DNA from: CAYSEW01 sp964430245
Lineage (GTDB): Bacteria; Bacteroidota; Bacteroidia; Flavobacteriales_D; Parvicellaceae
DNA length: 64,000 bases
NCBI GenBank assembly: GCA_964430245.1
Contig: CAYSEW010000002.1
Coordinates: 62,001-126,000, forward strand
Reading direction: 5' to 3'
The notes beneath the pieces were generated by a model. It was not told the DNA's origin, searched no databases, and worked only from the letters and a program-made list of their open reading frames with translations. Below, piece after piece: positions 54,258 to 63,724 of this stretch (its first letter is position 1; each line of letters starts with the position of its first letter). A program made the position numbers and the translations under genes.

Positions 54258-56645
54258 ATGAAAAGAAACATTAAAAAAGTAGCTGTATTAGGATCTGGTG
54301 TAATGGGTTCTGCTATTGCATGCCACATGGCAAATGTAGGATTAGAAGTGCTTTTACTTGACATTATACCTGAAGATGCAAAAGATAGCAAAGATCAAAA
54401 AGTAAGGAATAAATTGGTAAATGATGCACTTAATAAGTCATTAAAATCAAAACCCTCCCCTATCTATAATAAAAGTTTCTCTAAAAGAATTTCTACTGGC
54501 AATATGACTGACAACATGGATCAAATTGCAGATTACGATTGGATCATTGAAGTAGTTATAGAAAGATTAGATATTAAAAAAATTGTTTTTGATCAAGTTG
54601 AAAAATACAGAAAAAAAGGCACCCTTATTACTTCAAATACTTCTGGAATTCCCATTTCAAGTATGTTAGATGGAAGAACTGATGATTTTAAAAAACATTT
54701 TTTTGGCACTCATTTTTTCAACCCCCCTAGGTATCTCAAATTATTAGAGATCATACCTTCTCCTGAAACAGACCAAAGTATTATCGATCACATGATGAAT
54801 TTTGGAGCTGATGTTTTGGGAAAAACAATGGTCCTTTGCAAGGACACACCAGCATTTATTGCTAACAGAGTTGGTGTTTATGCAATTCAAGACCTCTTCT
54901 ATTCAGTAAAAGAATTAGACCTAAGTGTGGGTGAAGTTGATAAATTAACTGGTCCTATCATGGGAAGACCTAAGTCTGCTACTTTCAGAACTTGTGATGT
55001 AGTTGGGTTAGACACATTGGTGCACGTTTCAAATGGACTTAAAATAAACTGTCCCAAAGACGAAAGAAATGATGTTTTTGAAATACCGGATTATGTTTCA
55101 AAAATGCTAGATAAAAATTGGCTAGGCAGTAAATCTGGTCAAGGGTTTTACAAAAAATCAGTAGATAATAAAGGTAAAAAGACCATTTTAGAATTAGATC
55201 TAAAAACATTAGAATATTCTGAAAAGAAAAAAATAAAATTCCCTACTCTAGACCTTGCCAAACAAGAAGATGACCTAATTAAAAGAACCAAAATATTATT
55301 TAATGGAAAAGATAAAGCTGGAGAATTCTATCGTAAAGTATTTACCGGTCTTTTTCAATATGTTTCTCATCGTATTCCAGAAATTTCTGATGAGATCTAT
55401 AAAATAGATGATGCACTTAAAGCTGGATTTGGATGGAGCTTAGGTCCCTTTGAAACATGGGATGCTGTAGGAATTGAAAAAAGTATTGCTTTAATTGAAA
55501 AAGAAGGTGGTAAGTGCGCAAGTTGGGTTCACGAATTAATTGATAATGGAATCAAATCTTTTTATAAAGTTGAAGAAGGATGTAAAAAATATTACAACAT
55601 CAATTCAAAATCATATGAAGCTATTCCTGGAACTGAAAATATTATTTCACTAGATTCCTTAAGAGAAAGTAATACTATTTGGTCCAATGCAGATGTTCAT
55701 ATTTTAGACCTTGGAGATGGAATCATAAATGTTGAATTCCATACTAAAATGAATACTATTGGAGGAGGTGTTCTTCAGGGGATCAACAAAGCTATTGATC
55801 TTGCTGAGCAAGAAGACCAATACAAAGGAGTTGTTATTTCAAATAATGGTGAGAATTTTTCTGCTGGAGCCAATGTCGGAATGATCTTCATGATGGCTGT
55901 TGAACAAGAATGGGATGAGCTTGATTTTGCAGTTAGGGCATTCCAAAATACCACTATGCGCTTAAGGTATTCTTCAATACCTGTTGTAGTTGCTCCTCAT
56001 GGACTCACACTTGGAGGAGGATGTGAAATCTGCTTACATGCAGACAAAGTAATAGCGCATGCTGAAACTTATATGGGCTTAGTAGAATTTGGTGTAGGCT
56101 TGATTCCTGGTGGAGGTGGCACTAAAGAATTTGCTTTACGATTTTCAGATGAATTAAATTCAGGTGACATGAGAATTAATTTATTTAGAGAAAAATTCCT
56201 AACAATTGGTCAAGCTAAAGTATCTACTTCAGGTCATGAAGCATTAGAATTAGGATACTTGAGAAATGGAGTTGATGAAGTAATCGTTTCTAGGTCTAAT
56301 CAAATTTCTTATGCCAAAGAGTCTTGTTTGAAATTAGCCAATAAAGGCTATGTGCAAAAAGCAAAAAGAAAAGATATTAAAGTTCTTGGAAAAGAAGGAT
56401 TGGGTATTGTATATGTAGGTGCTGATTCTATGAAAAGTGGTAATTACATGTCACAACATGACCTAATTATTTCTGAAAAGCTAGGAGAAGTTTTATGTGG
56501 AGGTGACCTTTCACAGCTCACAGAAGTTTCTGAACAATACCTACTTGATCTAGAAAGAAGAGCTTTTTTAGAATTATGTACGGAAATAAAAACATTAGAA
56601 AGAATTCAGAGCTTGTTACAAACAGGCAAAATATTACGTAATTAA
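54258..56645 (+). CDS. fadN: 3-hydroxyacyl-CoA dehydrogenase/enoyl-CoA hydratase (FadN type)
   Basis: 795-aa bifunctional beta-oxidation enzyme. The dehydrogenase comes first: NAD loop VLGSGVMGSAIACHMANVG at residues 9-27, HFFGTHFFNPPRYLKLLEII near 150 and the C-terminal HAD domain to about 430. The crotonase domain is at the C-terminal end: VVISNNGENFSAGANV, GLTLGGGCEICLHAD and GLVEFGVGLIPGGGGTKEF hold the oxyanion hole and catalytic Glu residues. The order is opposite to E. coli FadB and matches Bacillus FadN in order and length. Next is fadA after 5 bases. Confidence 0.9.
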   Translation: MKRNIKKVAVLGSGVMGSAIACHMANVGLEVLLLDIIPEDAKDSKDQKVRNKLVNDALNKSLKSKPSPIYNKSFSKRISTGNMTDNMDQIADYDWIIEVVIERLDIKKIVFDQVEKYRKKGTLITSNTSGIPISSMLDGRTDDFKKHFFGTHFFNPPRYLKLLEIIPSPETDQSIIDHMMNFGADVLGKTMVLCKDTPAFIANRVGVYAIQDLFYSVKELDLSVGEVDKLTGPIMGRPKSATFRTCDVVGLDTLVHVSNGLKINCPKDERNDVFEIPDYVSKMLDKNWLGSKSGQGFYKKSVDNKGKKTILELDLKTLEYSEKKKIKFPTLDLAKQEDDLIKRTKILFNGKDKAGEFYRKVFTGLFQYVSHRIPEISDEIYKIDDALKAGFGWSLGPFETWDAVGIEKSIALIEKEGGKCASWVHELIDNGIKSFYKVEEGCKKYYNINSKSYEAIPGTENIISLDSLRESNTIWSNADVHILDLGDGIINVEFHTKMNTIGGGVLQGINKAIDLAEQEDQYKGVVISNNGENFSAGANVGMIFMMAVEQEWDELDFAVRAFQNTTMRLRYSSIPVVVAPHGLTLGGGCEICLHADKVIAHAETYMGLVEFGVGLIPGGGGTKEFALRFSDELNSGDMRINLFREKFLTIGQAKVSTSGHEALELGYLRNGVDEVIVSRSNQISYAKESCLKLANKGYVQKAKRKDIKVLGKEGLGIVYVGADSMKSGNYMSQHDLIISEKLGEVLCGGDLSQLTEVSEQYLLDLERRAFLELCTEIKTLERIQSLLQTGKILRN

Positions 56646-56659
56646 AAAGATTGAATAAT

Positions 56660-57841
56660 ATGAAAACTGCATATTTAGTAGGAGGATATAGAACAGCTGT
56701 AGGTAAATCAGGCAGAGGAATGTTTCGTTTCACAAGACCTGATGACTTAGCTACAGACGTTGTTAAGCATTTAATGAATGATTTTCCTCAATTAGATCCT
56801 AATAGAATTGACGACATCATTGTTGGTAATGCCACGCCTGAAGCAGAACAAGGCCTTAATATTGGTAGAATGATCTCATTAATGGGATTAGATACAGAAA
56901 AGGTTCCAGGAATGACCATAAATAGATATTGTTCTTCTGGTTTACAAACCATTGCACTGGCCTGTCATCAAATACAAGCAGGAGCTGCAGAGTGCATTAT
57001 TGCAGGAGGTGTCGAGACCATGTCTCCTATACCATTTGGAGGATGGAGAATAGTACCAAATTCCACTGTAGGTAAAGAACATCCAGATTGGTACTGGGGA
57101 ATGGGATTAACAGCTGAAGCAGTAGCAGAAGAATTTAAGGTAACTAGAGAAGAGCAAGACGAATTTGCTTATCATTCTCATATGAAAGCATTAAACGCTA
57201 TTGAAAAAAACTTTTTTAAAGATGAAATAGTCCCGATTAATATAAATCAAGTTTTTCTAGATAAAAATGAAAAAAGACAGGAGAGATCCTATGTTGCTGA
57301 TACAGATGAAGGGCCAAGAAAAGGAACCAGCTTAGAAGCACTTGCAAAATTAAGACCTGTATTTAAAAATGGCGGAACAGTTACCGCTGGAAATTCTTCT
57401 CAAACGTCTGATGGTGCTGCTTTTGTAATGGTAATGTCCGAAGCTCTTGTAAAAGAGCTTAATGTAAAACCTATTGCCAGATTAATTGACTATAAAGTAG
57501 TAGGTTTAGCACCAAGGATAATGGGTGTAGGTCCGCTATACGCAATACCTGAAGCTTTAAAAAGAGCAGGTTTAAAACAGTCTGATTTAGAGCAGATTGA
57601 ATTAAATGAAGCATTTGCCTCCCAATCTGTTGCTATTGTTAAAGGGCTAGATCTAAATCCGGAAATTGTCAATGTAAATGGAGGAGCTATTGCTTTAGGT
57701 CATCCACTAGGTTGTACTGGAGCTAAGCTTACTGTACAATTAATTAATGAAATGAAAAGACGTAAACAAAAAATAGGTGCTGTAACCATGTGTGTTGGAA
57801 CTGGTCAAGGTGCCTGTGGAATTTTTGAAATATTAAATTAA
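56660..57841 (+). CDS. fadA: Acetyl-CoA acyltransferase (thiolase)
   Basis: About 393 aa from ATG 56660; 56651 is a non-ATG alternative. Cleaves 3-ketoacyl-CoA in the last step of beta-oxidation. Active-site Cys in NRYCSSGLQTIALAC near residue 90, the motif NEAFASQSVAIVKG near 320, GGAIALGHPLGCTGAKL near 345 with the His, and VTMCVGTGQGACGIFE at the end with the second Cys. Partner of FadN directly upstream. Confidence 0.93.
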   Translation: MKTAYLVGGYRTAVGKSGRGMFRFTRPDDLATDVVKHLMNDFPQLDPNRIDDIIVGNATPEAEQGLNIGRMISLMGLDTEKVPGMTINRYCSSGLQTIALACHQIQAGAAECIIAGGVETMSPIPFGGWRIVPNSTVGKEHPDWYWGMGLTAEAVAEEFKVTREEQDEFAYHSHMKALNAIEKNFFKDEIVPININQVFLDKNEKRQERSYVADTDEGPRKGTSLEALAKLRPVFKNGGTVTAGNSSQTSDGAAFVMVMSEALVKELNVKPIARLIDYKVVGLAPRIMGVGPLYAIPEALKRAGLKQSDLEQIELNEAFASQSVAIVKGLDLNPEIVNVNGGAIALGHPLGCTGAKLTVQLINEMKRRKQKIGAVTMCVGTGQGACGIFEILN

Positions 57842-57851
57842 AACAAGAAAC

Positions 57852-59654
57852 ATGTCAGAGTTAAAAGAAAAAGAAAAAATAGCTATTAAGGGTGGTGAAT
57901 TCATTGTAAAAGACACATTAGCAGAAGACATTTTTATTCCTGAGGAATGGTCTGAAGAACAAAATATGATCGCACAAATGTGCAAAGATTTCTTAAAAAC
58001 TGAAGTAACCCCTAATCTAGATAAAATTGACAGCATGTCTGACCCAGAGATAATGCCTAGTTTAATGAATAAAGCAGGTGAATTAGGCTTACTAGGGCTT
58101 TCTGTACCTGAAGAATTAGGAGGTTTAGGTGTTGATTTTAAAACATCAATGTTGGCTACTGAAGCTCTTGGAACGGGACATTCTTTTTCTGTTGCTTATG
58201 GAGCACATACTGGAATTGGAACATTACCTCTTCTCTATTATGGAAATCAAGAGCAAAAAGAAAAATACATTCCCAAACTAGCTTCTGGAGAATGGAAGGC
58301 TGCTTATTGCTTAACAGAACCTGATGCAGGTTCAGATGCTAATTCAGGAAAAACCAAAGCAGCACTTTCAGCAGACAAAAAACATTACATTATAAGTGGA
58401 CAGAAGATTTGGATCACCAATGGTGGTTTTGCTAATTTATTCACTGTCTTTGCTAAAATTGATGACGACAAAAACCTAACTGCCTTTTTAGTTGAAGCAG
58501 ATAGTGAAGGAATTACATTGAATCCAGAAGAAAAAAAGATGGGAATTAAAGGATCGTCAACAAGACAAGTATTCTTTAATGAAGTAAAAGTTCCAGTTGA
58601 AAATATGCTCTATGAAAGAGAAAAGGGATTTAAGATAGCTGTAAACATATTAAATATTGGAAGAATAAAGCTTGGTGGTGGTGTAATGGGTGGTGCTAAA
58701 GGAAGCATTACAGAATCTGTACAATATGCCAATGAAAGGCATCAATTTGGGAGATCAATTACTGAATTTGGAGCCATTAAACATAAATTAGCCGAACAAT
58801 GTATCCGTACTTTTGCCTGTGAATCTGCTACCTATAGAGCTACTCAAAATATTGAAGATGCTATTAAGGACCTAGCCGATAATGGAATGGAAAAATCAGA
58901 AGCTACTTTAAAAGGCATTGAACAATTTGCTCCCGAATGTGCTATTCTAAAAGTTTATGGTTCTGAAATCCTTGACTATGTAGTAGACGAAGGCGTTCAA
59001 ATACATGGAGGAATGGGATATTCAGCAGAAAAAAACATTGAAAGATCTTATAGAGATGCAAGGATCAATAGAATTTTTGAAGGAACCAATGAAATCAATA
59101 GAATGCTAACTGTTAGTATGATAATGAGAAAAGCAATGAAAGGGGAAATTGATCTATTGGGTCCAGCTAAAGCTGTTGGAAAAGAATTGATGGGTATTCC
59201 TGATTTTTCTTCTCCAGATACTGCCTTATTTGCTGCTGAAAAAAAATGTATAAGCCAATTTAAAAAAGCTTTATTAATGGTTTCTGGAGCTGCAGCCCAA
59301 AAATTAGGAGATCAGCTTGGAAAAGAACAAGAGATAGTAATGAATATAGCTGACATGATTAACACAGTTTACGTGACGGAATCTACACTTTTAAGAGTAG
59401 AGAAAATGGTTGGAATTCTTGGAGAAAATGCATGTAATGAGCAATTGGATATGATGAGAGTTCTCATATATGATGGATGTGACATTATTAATAAAGCAGG
59501 TAAAGATGCATTAAACACTTTTGCTGACGGAGATGAGTTTAAAATGATGATGATGGGATTAAAAAGATTTACCAAGCATGAACCTTTCAACGCAAAAGAG
59601 GCAAGACATAGAATTGCCAATAAATTGATTGATAAAAATGAATATTGCTACTAA
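57852..59654 (+). CDS. fadE: Acyl-CoA dehydrogenase (FadE type)
   Basis: 600-aa FAD enzyme that makes the first double bond in beta-oxidation. YCLTEPDAGSDANSG near residue 150, KIWITNGGFANLFTVFAKI near 182 and GGMGYSAEKNIERSYRDARINRIFEGTNEINRML near 383 are standard; a C-terminal extension of about 170 residues matches the longer FadE/VLCAD-like class and the Bacillus FadE length. Last gene of the marR-fadN-fadA-fadE unit, followed by a terminator. Confidence 0.93.
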   Translation: MSELKEKEKIAIKGGEFIVKDTLAEDIFIPEEWSEEQNMIAQMCKDFLKTEVTPNLDKIDSMSDPEIMPSLMNKAGELGLLGLSVPEELGGLGVDFKTSMLATEALGTGHSFSVAYGAHTGIGTLPLLYYGNQEQKEKYIPKLASGEWKAAYCLTEPDAGSDANSGKTKAALSADKKHYIISGQKIWITNGGFANLFTVFAKIDDDKNLTAFLVEADSEGITLNPEEKKMGIKGSSTRQVFFNEVKVPVENMLYEREKGFKIAVNILNIGRIKLGGGVMGGAKGSITESVQYANERHQFGRSITEFGAIKHKLAEQCIRTFACESATYRATQNIEDAIKDLADNGMEKSEATLKGIEQFAPECAILKVYGSEILDYVVDEGVQIHGGMGYSAEKNIERSYRDARINRIFEGTNEINRMLTVSMIMRKAMKGEIDLLGPAKAVGKELMGIPDFSSPDTALFAAEKKCISQFKKALLMVSGAAAQKLGDQLGKEQEIVMNIADMINTVYVTESTLLRVEKMVGILGENACNEQLDMMRVLIYDGCDIINKAGKDALNTFADGDEFKMMMMGLKRFTKHEPFNAKEARHRIANKLIDKNEYCY

Positions 59655-59675
59655 ACTCTTAATTAGCATACAATT

Positions 59676-59708
59676 AAAACTCCTAAATTATTTGGGAGTT
59701 TTTTTTTA
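59676..59708 (+). terminator. Rho-independent terminator after fadE
   Basis: AAAACTCCTAAA, loop TTA, TTTGGGAGTTTT with one T-G pair, followed by a T-run. It lies 21 bases past the fadE stop and ends the beta-oxidation operon. Confidence 0.82.
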
Positions 59709-59746
59709 TATATACTATATTTATAACAGAACTAAATTTTTACTCT

Positions 59747-61513
59747 ATGAAAATTATTTACTCTCTACTTATCATCTCATTATTTTTTCCTTTTACAAAT
59801 GCCAAAGCTCAAAATGTTAACTATGAAGTTAGGGTATCACAACTAATGGCTCAAGGAGACAATAATGATGGTGGTGGAATAGCAGGACAACAAGACCCTA
59901 CCTGGTATGTTTGGGCAAAAGACAATGATGTTAACGTTTATGGTGGTGGTCAATGTCAACATACAACCAATCAATTTAACGGCTGGTGGAATCTTCCTGA
60001 TTATACATTAAATACTGGCTCTAATACTACTGCTACACAAATAACCATAGATATGGAATGTTGGGAAGAAGATGGTTGTGGATCTAATTGTAGCTACAAC
60101 CCATACAATGGAAATATATTCTCTTCTAACTTTTGTCTAAATGGAGATGATAATTTAGCAACTAGAGCTGTTGTGTCCGTAATAGACTTTAGAAATGACC
60201 CTGCTTGTCAGTGGAATGAATATGATGTTTTTATAGATGGAAATGGTTCATTACCAGATTATGGACAATTCTGGGCAAAAATTGAGATCAAATGGGAATA
60301 TGCATCCTTTACTGCTGGGCCAGATGATGCTGTATGTGATTCCACATTAAATCTTGCAGCTGAAGGAAATGGAACCTGGTCTGTGACAAGTGGTTCTGGT
60401 GGCTTTTTCTCAGATAATAGTGATCCCAACAGTACTTTTACAGGACAGCCAGGACAAACCTACACCCTAACATGGCAAACCTTGTCAGGATGTATTACCA
60501 CGACAAATACAGATGCTGTTAATATTGAGATCTATGGAATTCCTGATCCTCAACTAACCTCTTCTGCAGATTCATTGTGTGAAGGAGACAATGTTACTTT
60601 AACTGCACAAAATGGGACCAATTATGATTGGTTCATAAATAATGGAGGAAGTGTTATTCAATCTGGATCAACAAATACTTACAGTACTAATAGTTTATTA
60701 CAAGGTGACACTGTATATGTGACTATGACCGATGCTAATAATTGTACAGCAACAGATTATTATGCCATTGATATTTCTCCTCTCCCTATACTTGATCTTG
60801 GAAGTGATATTACTATATGTGAAGGAAGTATTTATACTTTAGATGGTACTACTCCTTTTGTAAATTACCTATGGAGTAATGGTGAAACAAGTTCATCCAT
60901 TAATATTTCAGATTCTGGAAATTACAGCTTAACTGTAACCAACCCTTATGGGTGCGCTGCAACTGATGATATTAATGTTACATTATTCACCACGATTTTT
61001 GTTGATCTTGGACCTGACACAGCAGTAAACATTCTCGACTCTTTATCTTTAGATGCTGGAGCAGGATTTACTACCTATTTATGGTCTACAGGTGGAACAG
61101 ATCAGATTGAAACAATTTTAGAAACCGATGAATATTGGGTGGAAGTAACTGATAGTAATGGATGTATAAGTATCGATACTATAATTGTTTCAATTATTGA
61201 GAACAATCTTTTCCTTCCTAATATGTTCACTCCTAATGGTGATGGCCAAAATGATGTGCTTTTCATTTATGGGAATGGTTTAGATGATGAGATATCATTT
61301 AAAATTTATAATAGATGGGGACAAGTAGTTTATGAAACGTCTTCGTTATATGAATTACAAAATGTGGGATGGAATGGAAAATACAATGATGTTGATCAGC
61401 CAAGTGGAGTTTATTTATGGACACTTGTAGCTAATAATCTTAATGGCGATCCTGTTGATTTTGAATTACTAAATAATTTAAAATCTTCTGGTAGTATTTT
61501 AATAAAACGTTAA
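59747..61513 (+). CDS. T9SS type B secreted adhesin-like protein
   Basis: 588 aa. Signal peptide (KIIYSLLIISLFFPFTNAKAQ), a Cys-rich N-terminal domain (about 22-190; VSQLMAQGDNNDGGG, GQCQHTTNQFNGWWNLPDY), then three Ig/PKD-like repeats (about 195-480; each with SLCEGDNVTL- or ITICEGSIYTLDG-like starts and SNGETSSSINIS-like ends). From residue 488 the gliding-motility-associated/type B sorting domain follows (LPNMFTPNGDGQNDVLF, IYNRWGQVVYE, GVYLWTL). It is encoded directly before a PorP/SprF-type protein, the usual partner arrangement. Confidence 0.85.
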   Translation: MKIIYSLLIISLFFPFTNAKAQNVNYEVRVSQLMAQGDNNDGGGIAGQQDPTWYVWAKDNDVNVYGGGQCQHTTNQFNGWWNLPDYTLNTGSNTTATQITIDMECWEEDGCGSNCSYNPYNGNIFSSNFCLNGDDNLATRAVVSVIDFRNDPACQWNEYDVFIDGNGSLPDYGQFWAKIEIKWEYASFTAGPDDAVCDSTLNLAAEGNGTWSVTSGSGGFFSDNSDPNSTFTGQPGQTYTLTWQTLSGCITTTNTDAVNIEIYGIPDPQLTSSADSLCEGDNVTLTAQNGTNYDWFINNGGSVIQSGSTNTYSTNSLLQGDTVYVTMTDANNCTATDYYAIDISPLPILDLGSDITICEGSIYTLDGTTPFVNYLWSNGETSSSINISDSGNYSLTVTNPYGCAATDDINVTLFTTIFVDLGPDTAVNILDSLSLDAGAGFTTYLWSTGGTDQIETILETDEYWVEVTDSNGCISIDTIIVSIIENNLFLPNMFTPNGDGQNDVLFIYGNGLDDEISFKIYNRWGQVVYETSSLYELQNVGWNGKYNDVDQPSGVYLWTLVANNLNGDPVDFELLNNLKSSGSILIKR

Positions 61514-61534
61514 ACAATGACTAATAATATTTAT

Positions 61535-63661
61535 ATGAAAAAACAATTACTAATTATTTCATGCCTACTTATTAGTTATTTAGGTATAGGACAGGATGCA
61601 TTTTTTTCTAACTTCTATCGCTCATTCTCTACAAGTAACCCTTCGGGAATTGCCATAAGTGACGACATTAATCTAACCATGCTTCATAGAAGTCAATGGA
61701 TGAGTATAGTAAAACCTTTCAGCACTTCACAATTTGAAGGGTACTACCCAATTAGAAAAGCCAATACCAATGAAAAATTGGCAACAGTTGGACTATCATT
61801 TATCAATGAAAGATTAGGTGATGGTGGTTATATTACAACCAATCAATTTGCACTAACTGGTGCATACAATTTCAACTTTGATGAGCACAAGCACTTGGCA
61901 GTTGGATTAAAAGTTGGCTATTTTAATGGTGCAACAGATCTTAATGGAGTAACAACTGGTTCACAATTTGTAAATGGTTATTACAACTCAACCAATTCAT
62001 TAGGTGAAAGCATTAATAATCCTGTTGTAAATGGATTAGAAATTTCTCCTTCTGTAACCTGGCATCAAACCGAAGAATCTGGAGAACATAGCTATTATGT
62101 AGGTGTCACTGGATTCAATATCAATCAACCCATAACAAGTGACCCTGACCTTAACTTAGTTGAAGATTTTAGGTTGCCAATGAGGTTGGCATTTACAAGT
62201 GGTGGTGAAATTAATTTTGGAACATTTGGAATTATGCCAAGAGGTCTCTTTATGCTTCAAGGAGGACAAAGCCATGTTATTTTAGGAACTGATCTTAAAT
62301 ATGAGCTTTCTAAAAATGAAGACAAGCCATTAGCAATGGCTTTAGGAGCTTATTACCGAATGAACGATGCTGTTGTCTTAAGCTTGAAATATCTATCCAG
62401 CAATTTAGATGTGGGGCTAACCTACGACCTCACCACTTCAGCAATATCAGATCCTTTAAATACCAACACAGGATCTTTTGAAATATTCCTGGACTATAAA
62501 ATAAAGCAACATCGTAAAATAAAAGAATTTGAATTGATTATTGAGTTATATGATGAAGATACAAAGGAACCCATAGAAGCTAATGGGAAATTCAAGAATG
62601 CAACCACAAAAGAAAAAGGGTCATTATTTGAAAATTCATCAAAATCCACACACCTTCTTAATCAAAAAGACCAATACATTATTGAAGTCAGTAAAAAAGA
62701 TTACAATACTGAAAGTTTTACTCTTGTGAATGAAAATGAAGAAGAAAACATTCAGAAAATTTACCTTACTAAAACAATTCGATTATTTGACCTTGAATTA
62801 GAGATCTTAGATAAAGAAACGAATGAACCTGTTGAAGTTCAGATCTCATTAGTAGATCAAAAAACAGGTAAAAAGACTGACTTAGGAAATAGTTCAAATC
62901 TGCAGACCCAATTGGAAAGTGGGCAGAAGCATACCCTATCTTTAGATGGAGAGGGATATGACAATGCTATACTAGAATTAAGGTATGATAAATATGGTAC
63001 TTTGAGTAAAACCATGTATGTATCTAAAACAAAGCCTGAGCTAAAAGCGACATCACTTAAGTTGATTGTATTAGATGAATCTACTAAGAAAAGAATCACT
63101 AGTACGATTATGGCCATTAATGTTACTGATCCTGACAATCATTTAAATTCATTAATTGCACTTAATAGCATGCCTCCTGAAGTCTACCCTCTTGAAATTG
63201 GTCAACAATTTGAAGTACTTGTAACCAAAGAGGGGTATTTTAATAAAACACTCAAAATTAGTGCAGATAAAATTGAAGATTTAGAACATGTAGTTTTGTT
63301 ATCGCCAATTGAAGTTGGCAAAAGTATAATTATTGATGATCTGCATTTTAAAACAGGAAAAACTGATCTTGATGAAATTTCTTACAAGACATTAAATCAG
63401 TTAGTTGATTTCATGAATCAAAACCCTACAATTAAGGTTGAAATTGCTGGACATACTGATAGTGATGGTGCCGATTCATTTAATCAATCTCTATCTGAAG
63501 GAAGAGCACAAGAGGCTGTTACTTATTTAAATAATAAAGGAATTTCAACTGATAGATTAGTTGCAAAAGGATATGGAGAATCTCAACCATTAGCACCTAA
63601 TGACACTCCTGAAGGTAAAGCAAAAAACAGAAGAGTAGAATTAAAGATAATTGGTAAATAA
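61535..63661 (+). CDS. PorP/SprF-type T9SS protein fused to OmpA domain
   Basis: About 708 aa from ATG 61535 (KKQLLIISCLLISYLGIGQ signal peptide). Residues 20-320 are a PorP/SprF barrel: QDAFFSNFYRSFSTSNPSGIA, LTMLHRSQWMSI, AVGLKVGYFNGATDLNGV, LKYLSSNLDVGLTYDL. Three repeats of about 85 residues follow (starting LIIELYDEDTKEPIEA, LELEILDKETNEPVEV, LKLIVLDESTKKRIT), resembling regulatory-like beta domains. From about 595 an OmpA domain ends the protein (HFKTGKTDLDE, AGHTDSDG, SEGRAQEAVTYL), with the peptidoglycan-binding Asp and Arg. PorP/SprF proteins help export type B substrates; the OmpA end would tie it to the wall. Confidence 0.85.
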   Translation: MKKQLLIISCLLISYLGIGQDAFFSNFYRSFSTSNPSGIAISDDINLTMLHRSQWMSIVKPFSTSQFEGYYPIRKANTNEKLATVGLSFINERLGDGGYITTNQFALTGAYNFNFDEHKHLAVGLKVGYFNGATDLNGVTTGSQFVNGYYNSTNSLGESINNPVVNGLEISPSVTWHQTEESGEHSYYVGVTGFNINQPITSDPDLNLVEDFRLPMRLAFTSGGEINFGTFGIMPRGLFMLQGGQSHVILGTDLKYELSKNEDKPLAMALGAYYRMNDAVVLSLKYLSSNLDVGLTYDLTTSAISDPLNTNTGSFEIFLDYKIKQHRKIKEFELIIELYDEDTKEPIEANGKFKNATTKEKGSLFENSSKSTHLLNQKDQYIIEVSKKDYNTESFTLVNENEEENIQKIYLTKTIRLFDLELEILDKETNEPVEVQISLVDQKTGKKTDLGNSSNLQTQLESGQKHTLSLDGEGYDNAILELRYDKYGTLSKTMYVSKTKPELKATSLKLIVLDESTKKRITSTIMAINVTDPDNHLNSLIALNSMPPEVYPLEIGQQFEVLVTKEGYFNKTLKISADKIEDLEHVVLLSPIEVGKSIIIDDLHFKTGKTDLDEISYKTLNQLVDFMNQNPTIKVEIAGHTDSDGADSFNQSLSEGRAQEAVTYLNNKGISTDRLVAKGYGESQPLAPNDTPEGKAKNRRVELKIIGK

Positions 63662-63677
63662 AAAATAAATCCTATAA

Positions 63678-63703
63678 AAAAAGCCCTCCATGGAGGGCTT
63701 TTT
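63678..63703. terminator. Bidirectional terminator
   Basis: AAAAAGCCCTCCA followed directly by TGGAGGGCTTTTT, a perfect inverted repeat with a T-run on either strand, between the convergent OmpA-fusion and SlyD-like genes. Confidence 0.85.
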
Positions 63704-63724
63704 ATTGAAGTATATAATTATAAA

